Assembly: GCF_023716665.1 (NCBI RefSeq)
Contig: NZ_CP071859.1
Span: 930,001-994,000 of the forward strand
Reading direction: 5' to 3'
Origin: Vibrio sp. SCSIO 43135
GTDB lineage: Bacteria; Pseudomonadota; Gammaproteobacteria; Enterobacterales; Vibrionaceae
DNA length: 64,000 bases
Part shown: in pieces, positions 56,958-64,000 of the stretch
Numbering within the stretch: the stretch's first letter is position 1
Layout: each line of letters starts with the position of its first letter
The notes under the pieces: generated by a model
Seen by the model: only the letters and a program-made list of their open reading frames with translations
Told to the model about the DNA's origin: nothing
Database searches by the model: none
Translations under genes and position numbers: made by a program

Positions 56958-57308
56958 CTAAAGTACAGCTAAAAGAATGCCACCAATGGTTGCCGCAGCG
57001 GAAAGATATTGCCCCGCTGAGTACGAGTCATCATCCGCTTCTTCTACTTTATCTGGGTGATCAATTCCTAGCGCACCATGAGCAAACGATTCGACCTTAT
57101 CGCCAACCGTCTTTGACTCTTTTTCTGCTGCTTTAGATTCTTTCTCAATATCTTGTAATGCGGCAAGCAACGCTTTCCCTTCGTCGGAAAGAGTCACTTT
57201 ATTTTGTTCTACCTTCAGCGGTGCTGCACTTTGCTCTACTGTTGGTGTGTTTGCCTGAGGCTTGACCTGTTGGGGCTGCTTTACTGGCTCCATCCCAATT
57301 GGTGTCAT
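56958..57308 (-). CDS. Small protein of unknown function
   Basis: A 116-residue protein with GGAGAACGTT before its ATG, so the start is well supported. The first 40 residues are rich in Pro, Gln and Val (VKQPQQVKPQANTPTVEQ). A charged helical part rich in Lys and Glu follows (ALQDIEKESKAAEKESKT). It ends in a short hydrophobic segment GGILLAVL. I recognise no domain. It could be tail-anchored or membrane-associated. It stands alone between the BCCT and ChaN-type genes. Confidence 0.75.
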   Translation of the reverse strand: MTPIGMEPVKQPQQVKPQANTPTVEQSAAPLKVEQNKVTLSDEGKALLAALQDIEKESKAAEKESKTVGDKVESFAHGALGIDHPDKVEEADDDSYSAGQYLSAAATIGGILLAVL

Positions 57309-57397
57309 AACGTTCTCCTTACTCGCCCTCAGATACTATATCGGCAGTGGCGTAAAAAACTTGTGAGGAATATTTACGAAATCTATGGGGAGACATA

Positions 57398-57439
57398 AAG
57401 CAAGAAGTGAGCCTATATTATTTACTTCACTTCTTGCTT
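57398..57439 (-). terminator. Hairpin downstream of the ChaN-type gene
   Basis: AAGCAAGAAGTGA (57398-57410) and TCACTTCTTGCTT (57427-57439) are perfect 13-bp arms around a 16-base AT-rich loop, 35 bases past the ChaN-type stop. The T run on the minus strand is short, so termination is probable but not certain. Confidence 0.6.
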
Positions 57440-57473
57440 GGTGAGATATTGAGGGAAATTAGATATGTGTCGG

Positions 57474-58400
57474 CTATTTGCAGAGGAGGTCGTCGTTTCG
57501 CTTAGAGAGCTTTTTGTATGCTTTCATACGGTTTTCTTGCTGAATAAACCGAGTAGGCGGTTCAATAACGTGAAGCTGATAATCTGTTGAGTCCGAAACA
57601 ACTTCGCCCACCGGTGTGACGACAACGACCTTTAAGTCAGGGTTACGTTTCAAAATGGAACGCTTGGTCCCTAAACCACCTTCGGTGTGAAACTTCCCGG
57701 CAACATGGATGACTTGTTTGTCAGGGTGCTGTGCTAAGTATTGAACAATACTTTCCGCCATCGTTTCATCCCATGTCACCTGCGCGGCAAATTGCTTTTC
57801 AGTTTGCTCTGGTTTGCCATGGTGCATGGACGCCATGAACTTTTCTTTGTAAGGTGAGGCTGAAGTATCAATAGATTGTGCTAGCAATACACGTTCGTTT
57901 TCATCCAACTTCTCTACATAATCTAGGCCTTGCCTGCCTATACACCGAACGATGGGCTTAGGTGCATTAGCGGCGATGATGTCTACATCATTGGCCTTTG
58001 CGAGCTCAACGAGTGGCCTGTAATCGCTTTCGTAATTTGGCCAAGCTTTTCCTTGGCTGATCAACGGCTGTTCACCAATGTCTCCGGCTAGGTATTGGTC
58101 GACCAGCGACTGACTTTCGCGTGAAAACTGTTCCATCGACAACGTGACAGGATGGCCTGATTGAATGAACGATTGTAATAGGTCTGTCTGAAAACGGTGA
58201 ATGCCTGCATGAGTGTGCCACTCGCCAACAAGAATAACGTCTGCTTCAAGTAAGGTGTGATCCAATTGAGCGACACTCAGGGCTTTACCTTGAGGCGTGG
58301 CTAATTGATAGTCGTAAAACGAGGTAACCGGTTGATGAGATAAAGAAGAGCAACCAGCCAGGACTGATACTGCAGCGAGTGAGAAAAGTAATTTGCGCAT
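57474..58400 (-). CDS. ChaN-family lipoprotein
   Basis: A 308-residue lipoprotein from the ATG at 58398-58400, preceded by GGAGGC. The signal MRKLLFSLAAVSVLAGC has a lipobox with the acylated Cys17. The Cofac_haem_bdg_2 domain follows, with GEWHTHAGIHRF, LSMEQFSRES and FHTEGGLG. ChaN of Campylobacter is an iron-regulated haem-binding lipoprotein. Upstream sits a Fur-box match, which supports iron control. It is downstream of rlmA on the same strand, though probably with its own promoter. Confidence 0.87.
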   Translation of the reverse strand: MRKLLFSLAAVSVLAGCSSLSHQPVTSFYDYQLATPQGKALSVAQLDHTLLEADVILVGEWHTHAGIHRFQTDLLQSFIQSGHPVTLSMEQFSRESQSLVDQYLAGDIGEQPLISQGKAWPNYESDYRPLVELAKANDVDIIAANAPKPIVRCIGRQGLDYVEKLDENERVLLAQSIDTSASPYKEKFMASMHHGKPEQTEKQFAAQVTWDETMAESIVQYLAQHPDKQVIHVAGKFHTEGGLGTKRSILKRNPDLKVVVVTPVGEVVSDSTDYQLHVIEPPTRFIQQENRMKAYKKLSKRNDDLLCK

Positions 58401-58456
58401 CGAATGCCTCCAAAAATAACTCAGGGATCTTAATGGAGGCACATACGTTAAGCAAT

Positions 58457-58475
58457 AGAAATGAGAATCATTATT
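58457..58475. promoter_or_regulatory. Fur-box-like site upstream of the ChaN-type gene
   Basis: The 19 bases starting AGAAATGAG and ending AATCATTATT match the Fur consensus at 14 of 19 positions, including nine consecutive bases in the right arm. It lies about 57-75 bases before the ChaN-type ATG and between that gene and rlmA. Iron repression is inferred. Confidence 0.68.
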
Positions 58476-58483
58476 AAATATGG

Positions 58484-59305
58484 TTAAGAATTCTTTTTGT
58501 AAACTCTTAATACGAAGTCAGCCTCACACTTGAATATAGCAGGTGACTGCAGTTCCTTTCTTAGGCTGTCACTGGCTTTCCAGGCAAAAGGTGTCATTTG
58601 CAGTAGATCGAAACCGAAGCCGTTATCCAGCTCCATCACATAGCTAAGCTTCTCTTGATGAGCGAGCACAAAGCCTTCAATAACTTCAGGTTCTTCGCTA
58701 TGTAGCCGGACATCGGAATAAATATGCTCTCTTAGTTGATATAAATGGCGGTTTCCTGGTGTCACTGTGACCACTATGCCATCAGGCGTTGTTACTCTTG
58801 CGAGTTCCTGTGCATTGCACGGAGCGTAAATGCGTAGCACGGCATCGAGGCTGTGGTCGGCAAACGGCAAACGGTGGCTTGAAGCAACGCTGAAGTTACA
58901 GTTCTGGTAGCGCTTTGCGGCGTAGCGAATCGCGACCTTTGAAATATCTAGACCATAAGTTTGCGCTGCTGAACATTGCTGAGTTAATAATTCGGCCACC
59001 TCAGTAGTGTAATAGCCTTCGCCACAGCCGATATCTAGTAATCGATGTGGTGTTTGGGCTAGATACTCTGCGCAGGTTTCAGCAACGCGTTGTTTTAGGG
59101 GCTGATAGTAATCTTGTTCCAAAAATCGGCGACGAGCCTGCATCATTTCTTTGTTGTCACCTGGATCTTTGGAGCGCTTATGCTGAACAGGCATCAGGTT
59201 GATGTAGCCTTCTTTAGCAAGATCGAATGCGTGGTTATTCTCACAACGAAAAGTGCGTTCAGATTGGATTAGTGATTGGTGGCACAAAGGGCAGGTGTAA
59301 GACAT
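58484..59305 (-). CDS. rlmA: 23S rRNA (guanine-N1)-methyltransferase RlmA
   Basis: RlmA methylates G745 of 23S rRNA (E. coli numbering). The 273-residue protein has an N-terminal zinc ribbon with Cys5, Cys8, Cys21 and His25 (CPLCHQSL, FRCENNHAFD). A SAM-binding domain follows, with LLDIGCGEGYY at about residues 93-103. GYINLMPVQHKRSKDPGDN is a strong family signature. It is a single gene, with the ChaN-type gene downstream under its own Fur-like site. Confidence 0.94.
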   Translation of the reverse strand: MSYTCPLCHQSLIQSERTFRCENNHAFDLAKEGYINLMPVQHKRSKDPGDNKEMMQARRRFLEQDYYQPLKQRVAETCAEYLAQTPHRLLDIGCGEGYYTTEVAELLTQQCSAAQTYGLDISKVAIRYAAKRYQNCNFSVASSHRLPFADHSLDAVLRIYAPCNAQELARVTTPDGIVVTVTPGNRHLYQLREHIYSDVRLHSEEPEVIEGFVLAHQEKLSYVMELDNGFGFDLLQMTPFAWKASDSLRKELQSPAIFKCEADFVLRVYKKNS

Positions 59306-59426
59306 AGTTTGCTCTCGATGGAGACAGCTGTTAACTAAGGTAACAGAGCTTAATGAAAACTTGCCTGCGAGTTTAGCAGGAAGACGTCAGCGACACTAGG
59401 TAAAGAGAGGAAGCGCTGAGATAACA

Positions 59427-59454
59427 AACTCGTAGGCGGGTTGACCTACGAGTT
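59427..59454. repeat. Hairpin between rlmA and yeaD
   Basis: AACTCGTAGG and CCTACGAGTT are perfect 10-bp arms around an eight-base loop. Neither side has a good T run. It is one of two hairpins in the 238-base gap between rlmA and yeaD. Confidence 0.55.
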
Positions 59455-59488
59455 TATGGTTATATGGAATAAACGGTGAGGAGAAACT

Positions 59489-59541
59489 AGGGGTTGTTGA
59501 TCTTTCGAACAAAATTTAACCATGAAAGGTCAACAGACCCT
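59489..59541 (-). terminator. Long imperfect hairpin just past the yeaD stop
   Basis: On the minus strand the arms AGGGTCTGTTGACCTTTC and GAAAGATCAACAACCCCT pair over 18 positions with one mismatch and two wobble pairs around a 17-base loop. It starts three bases after the yeaD stop. No T run follows, so it could be a processing or stabilising structure rather than a terminator. Confidence 0.5.
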
Positions 59542-59543
59542 AA

Positions 59544-60428
59544 CTACTTAGTTGAAATAACCGTGATCAACGAGTGACTTTCACCTGGCTGCAGTGTTTT
59601 CCCTTGTTCGATTGAAGGGGCGTGCAGGGTGGATTCGACACAAAGGAAGGTCTTGTAACCGTCGTCTTGCATATCGCCCATACCTTCTGCGCCCTCTGCC
59701 CATGGATTCCATAATACTGCAGAGTTATGGCCTTGGTTCTCAACAACTAGCGAGCGGTTTAGTGCCGGGTCTTGAACGGTGATTTGCGCACTAGGTTGAG
59801 TGTAAACTCGATCGATCGTGTCGGTTAATTGTAGTGTCTCGCCGCCTTGGCAAATCTCACCACCTTTTAGGCCGTCGATGTATTCTGCGCCCATACCTGT
59901 AGTCTTGGTTTGCTCAATGTCTCCAACAGTTAGGTATGTGTGCAGAGCACCAGAGAATGTCCAAGGCTGATTATCAGTATTGGTTACATCTAGCGTAACT
60001 TTTAGTTCATCGCCAATCTCAACTAAAAGGTGAGCTTGGAACTGGTGAGGCCAAACTGCAAGTGTTGATTCGGACGGCAATAAGCCCAGTTCAATGATAA
60101 CACCGTTTTCATTCTCACGATGTTCAAGCAAAGCCCATTCACTGTTACGTGCAAAGCCATGTGCTGGAGCGGCAATACGACCAAACCATGGCCAGCAAAT
60201 GGGAATACCGCCGCGCAGGGCCGCTTTACCATCAAAGACCGCTTGCTTGCTCATCCAGATAAGGTCTTCTTGACCTTGTGGCTTATAAGAGACGACATGT
60301 CCACCATGAAGGGCAATACCAGCGGTTGCTTTTTCATGTATTACACGGACGACCTTCACTTGATCGATTTCTACGATTGTGACGTTATCAGAGAGAACAG
60401 TAAGGGCTGGGAGGGTGGTTAAATCCAT
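59544..60428 (-). CDS. yeaD: Glucose-6-phosphate 1-epimerase (YeaD)
   Basis: YeaD-type enzymes interconvert the alpha and beta anomers of glucose 6-phosphate. The 294-residue galactose-mutarotase-fold protein has GGHVVSYKPQGQEDLIWMS, RGGIPICWPWFG, the likely catalytic His in GALHTYLTV and a catalytic Glu in CVESTLHAP. It lies downstream of gapA on the same strand, exactly as in E. coli, but a terminator separates them. Confidence 0.93.
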   Translation of the reverse strand: MDLTTLPALTVLSDNVTIVEIDQVKVVRVIHEKATAGIALHGGHVVSYKPQGQEDLIWMSKQAVFDGKAALRGGIPICWPWFGRIAAPAHGFARNSEWALLEHRENENGVIIELGLLPSESTLAVWPHQFQAHLLVEIGDELKVTLDVTNTDNQPWTFSGALHTYLTVGDIEQTKTTGMGAEYIDGLKGGEICQGGETLQLTDTIDRVYTQPSAQITVQDPALNRSLVVENQGHNSAVLWNPWAEGAEGMGDMQDDGYKTFLCVESTLHAPSIEQGKTLQPGESHSLITVISTK

Positions 60429-60467
60429 GTTCTGTTTCCTAGTTCAGATAGAGACTCAAAATTCAGA

Positions 60468-60500
60468 TACAAAAAAGGCGACTCGAGAGCCGCCTTTTAC
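60468..60500 (-). terminator. gapA terminator
   Basis: On the minus strand AAAAGGCGGCTC pairs with GAGTCGCCTTTT around a CG-type turn and is followed by TTGTATC. It lies about 37 bases past the gapA stop. Confidence 0.85.
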
Positions 60501-60536
60501 AAGATTCTGCGCTAAACGCTGATCTTTAAGTAATGA

Positions 60537-61869
<1,333 letters not shown>

Positions 61870-62289
61870 GTGAATCAAAATGAAAAAAAGGTAGTGAAGT
61901 CCGATGAACACTGGCGTGAGCAGCTTTCCGAACAGGAATACCATGTCTGCCGCCAACAAGGTACTGAAGCTCCATTTACCGGTAAACTGCTCCACAATAA
62001 GGAGACAGGTGAATACCACTGTACATGCTGCCAAACCCCTTTATTTAGTTCTGTAAACAAATATGATTCTGGCTGTGGGTGGCCGAGTTTCGATGCCCCT
62101 ATCAACGATAAGGCCATTCGTTATTTGGATGATCTAAGTCACGGAATGAAGCGTGTCGAGATACGGTGTTCCACCTGTGATAGCCACTTAGGGCATGTTT
62201 TTCCTGATGGTCCGAAAACCACAGGGGAAAGATTCTGTGTTAATTCAGTGTCGTTAATTTTCAACAAAAATGAAAAAAGCGGTGATTGA
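61870..62289 (+). CDS. msrB: Peptide methionine-(R)-S-oxide reductase MsrB
   Basis: MsrB repairs methionine R-sulfoxide in proteins. The protein has 139 residues from a GTG at 61870, with AAGGA ten bases upstream; a TTG at 61846 would add eight poorly conserved residues. Zinc cysteines are in [10 protein letters not shown] and [10 protein letters not shown]. The catalytic Cys is in [11 protein letters not shown]. It is divergent from gapA, as in E. coli. Its terminator stem spans the stop codon. Confidence 0.95.
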   Translation: MNQNEKKVVKSDEHWREQLSEQEYHVCRQQGTEAPFTGKLLHNKETGEYHCTCCQTPLFSSVNKYDSGCGWPSFDAPINDKAIRYLDDLSHGMKRVEIRCSTCDSHLGHVFPDGPKTTGERFCVNSVSLIFNKNEKSGD

Positions 62290-62306
62290 TTCACCGCTTT
62301 TTTGTT
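62272..62306 (+). terminator. msrB terminator spanning the stop codon
   Basis: AAAAAAGCGGTGA pairs with TCACCGCTTTTTT around a short loop and is followed by GTTTT. The msrB stop codon (62287-62289) lies inside the loop, so coding and termination overlap. Confidence 0.9.
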
Positions 62307-62318
62307 TTATCCTTTCAG

Positions 62319-63140
62319 CTATTTTATCTGGCCAGGAATCATACTTCTCTTAAACGAGCCAGACTTCACTGCGTCCTCAATATTATCTGCTATCTTCTCC
62401 AGCTTGGCGTAATGACTTTCACTGAACCCGTAAAGCAACTGTATTTCTTGCTCTGATGCGATTGGCACATTGAAGCTTTTGGCTACCATTGCCCATATAT
62501 AAGCGCGTTCTTTATTGTTTAAGCGATAGTGGGTACTGGCCAGAGTTTTGAAGATCTCGGTATTGATTTGGCCTTGGCGTGAAAGTTCAAGTGCGTTATT
62601 AAGCAAGTTGATGGTTTTGTCTTGGTCGCGGCTGGTATAGAAGGTCGCTAATGCATACTGCATGTCTGCGGTATTCAGCTTTGGCGTGCCTTCTAGTTGG
62701 AGAAATTCTCGTCTCGCGGTTTCGTCACCGGTTTGGCTCCATAAGAAATACAGCGTTTCAGGAGATTTAGAGCTTCGTAGGTGCTCTACAATTCGTTCTT
62801 GCTCTTCGCCAGTATGCATCAGTGCGTTGAAGCGACGCTCTTTTACGTTGGTCTGATCTAATGGTTGGATCTGAGAAGCTAATTCTAGACATTTACGATA
62901 AACGCTGACTAAGCGATATTCTTCAATGACATTAACGTCGCTTGGGTTCTTAAGCACTTCGAATCGGTGCCAAATGAGGTCAGTTCTAGGGATACGACAT
63001 TGGCCATCATTGATATTAAGCTTTTCGCAGCGAAGCTCAGGGTTACTACTGCAGAGTTGGTCGGTGTTCTTATTTGCTTCGAAGCAGCCTGACAATGAGG
63101 CAACTGCGATGGCTAAAATGCTAAGTCTTGTTATGTTCAT
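62319..63140 (-). CDS. DUF2989-family lipoprotein
   Basis: The product is 273 residues from the ATG at 63138-63140, which begins the signal MNITRLSILAIAVASLSGC, with lipobox Cys19. The rest contains TPR-like helical repeats (GEEQERIVEHLRSSKSPETL, ALATFYTSRDQDKTINL). DUF2989 is known in Vibrio and relatives and has no function assigned. It is divergent from yeaC. Confidence 0.85.
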   Translation of the reverse strand: MNITRLSILAIAVASLSGCFEANKNTDQLCSSNPELRCEKLNINDGQCRIPRTDLIWHRFEVLKNPSDVNVIEEYRLVSVYRKCLELASQIQPLDQTNVKERRFNALMHTGEEQERIVEHLRSSKSPETLYFLWSQTGDETARREFLQLEGTPKLNTADMQYALATFYTSRDQDKTINLLNNALELSRQGQINTEIFKTLASTHYRLNNKERAYIWAMVAKSFNVPIASEQEIQLLYGFSESHYAKLEKIADNIEDAVKSGSFKRSMIPGQIK

Positions 63141-63256
63141 AAATTTGCTTGTGATCAATTACACTTATTCTTTTTACTAACCTTGACTGATTGTGTCAGC
63201 AATATATGTTCTGTTGCGAGCCTGTAAACTGTGCTTGTTTAATTTAAGGATACAAC

Positions 63257-63541
63257 ATGAATGCAGAACAACTATTAGACGCCATAACTCCAGAAGTCTA
63301 TGAGCGCTTAACATATGCTGTAGAAACAGGTAGATGGCCTGAAGGTACAACACTTTCCCAAGAACAGCGAGATTCATGTATGCAAGCTGTGATGTTGTAT
63401 CAATCTAAGCATAATGTAGAAGCTGAACATATGACAGTTGCGGCCGGCGGCGAGATAAGCTTTAAGTCGAAAGCTGAACTCAAAAAACAGTTCCAAGAAG
63501 ATCAACAAGATATCATGCGAGTTAATCCAAACGAGGTGTAA
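63257..63541 (+). CDS. yeaC: YeaC-family protein (DUF1315)
   Basis: A 94-residue DUF1315 protein of unknown function. TPEVYERLTYAVETGRWPEG and LSQEQRDSCMQAVMLYQSKH are the family signature, and a Lys/Glu/Gln-rich C-terminus follows. AAGGATA precedes the ATG by about seven bases. It lies next to ansA in convergent orientation, an arrangement also seen near E. coli ansA, which supports the symbol. Confidence 0.9.
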   Translation: MNAEQLLDAITPEVYERLTYAVETGRWPEGTTLSQEQRDSCMQAVMLYQSKHNVEAEHMTVAAGGEISFKSKAELKKQFQEDQQDIMRVNPNEV

Positions 63542-63565
63542 CCTCTAGTTGCTGAAGACAAATAA

Positions 63566-63600
63566 AAGAACCCCGCTATTTAATAGCGGGGTTCTTGTTT
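63566..63600. terminator. Terminator between yeaC and ansA
   Basis: GAACCCCGCTATT pairs with AATAGCGGGGTTC around a one-base turn region, followed by TTGTTT. The A-rich left side (AATAAAA) lets it also serve ansA. Confidence 0.9.
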
Positions 63601-63618
63601 ATCGATTAGATGTTAATG

Positions 63619-64000
63619 CTACAAGCTCATTTCACCACGAAGGACTTGTTGCATCTTGTCTTTTACTTCTTCGTAAGACAAATCTTGGCTGAGTAGATAA
63701 TGCAGTTTGGCTAGTGCAGCTTCAGGAGTCATGTCAAAGCCACTGATTACGCCCGCTTCAGCTAGGGCACAGCCTGTCGCGTAGCCCCCCATGTTTACTT
63801 TACCGGCTAAACACTGAGTTAAATTGACTACAATCACCCCGCGCTCTGAAGCTTCTTTCAAGTGACCGAGTAGCTCTGGGTTTTGAGGTGCGTTACCCAC
63901 ACCGAACGTCAATAGAATCATAGCATTGACGGGCTGAAGCAGGGTGTTACGGATTACCTCATGAGAAATACCAGGGTACATCGTAATCACGCCAATTGGT
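63619..64000 (-). CDS. ansA: L-asparaginase I, C-terminal part (runs off the right edge)
   Basis: The last 127 residues of a type I cytoplasmic L-asparaginase, which hydrolyses asparagine to aspartate and ammonia. The frame is open to the window edge, so the N-terminal catalytic Thr residues lie outside. LLTFGVGNAPQNPELLGHL, QCLAGKVNMGGYATG and GVISGFDMTPEAALAKLHYL are typical of AnsA. It is convergent with yeaC across a shared terminator. Confidence 0.94.
   Translation of the reverse strand, partial: PIGVITMYPGISHEVIRNTLLQPVNAMILLTFGVGNAPQNPELLGHLKEASERGVIVVNLTQCLAGKVNMGGYATGCALAEAGVISGFDMTPEAALAKLHYLLSQDLSYEEVKDKMQQVLRGEMSL

Overview
The window is a contiguous stretch of gammaproteobacterial chromosome, almost certainly from a Vibrio or a close relative in the Vibrionaceae. 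This rests on gene order and protein character: rne-rluC-yceF-yceD-rpmF-plsX-fab-acpP-fabF-pabC-mltG-tmk-holB-ycfH-ptsG, an imuA-imuB-dnaE2 cassette, a rhombosortase gene next to a DTW-domain gene and a dGTPase-like gene, a cheV gene, and NagE/PtsG permeases that lack a IIA domain. I cannot name the species from sequence alone. I see no prophage, insertion sequence, integron, CRISPR array, rRNA or tRNA. Nearly everything is core genome.

Layout. 1-621 (minus) is the start of rne with a long structured leader (622-1233). 1234-13548 is the classic macromolecule and fatty-acid block: rluC, yceF (opposite strand), yceD-rpmF-plsX-fabH-fabD-fabG, acpP, fabF, then the tightly overlapping pabC-mltG-tmk-holB-ycfH. 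13994-15427 is ptsG. 15579-16648 holds two small predicted outer-membrane barrels facing each other across a bidirectional terminator. 16785-18016 is a 29-residue YnhF-type membrane peptide followed two bases later by a patatin-like phospholipase. Then come pykA (minus), mlc (plus) and cheV (plus). 22550-27735 (minus) is the SOS mutasome imuA-imuB-dnaE2 behind a perfect LexA box. 27897-32320 holds yciK, sohB, rrtA, tapT and a dGTPase-like gene. 32310-36795 (minus) holds a Cache-GGDEF-EAL protein, yfbR and alaA. 37014-44293 is the complete menaquinone cluster menF-D-H-B-C-E. 44406-46918 is nagE with a divergent LysR gene separated by two inverted repeats.

47047-53913 is a mixed region: a small membrane protein, a YeiH-type exporter, an MFS-acyltransferase fusion with its own TetR regulator, a Tim44-like protein, a DUF1244 protein, aquaporin Z and a third barrel protein. 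54032-54861 has two cysteine-cluster proteins. 54954-56851 is a BCCT transporter gene broken by two +1 frameshifts, both in homopolymers. After that come a small unknown protein, a ChaN-type lipoprotein behind a Fur-box match, rlmA, yeaD, gapA, msrB, a DUF2989 lipoprotein, yeaC and the end of ansA at the right edge.

How the parts fit. The left third couples RNA turnover and ribosome maturation to fatty-acid synthesis, thymidylate supply and the replication clamp loader. ptsG, pykA, mlc, nagE, yeaD and gapA are a spread-out sugar uptake and glycolysis set; mlc has a CRP-like palindrome upstream. The men cluster supplies quinone for anaerobic respiration. The most unusual observations are the doubly frameshifted BCCT gene, the MFS-PlsC fusion with a palindromic site beside its TetR gene, the palindromes between nagE and its LysR neighbour, paired hairpins downstream of yeaD, and several small ORFs. 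I did not find a convincing wholly new multi-gene system.
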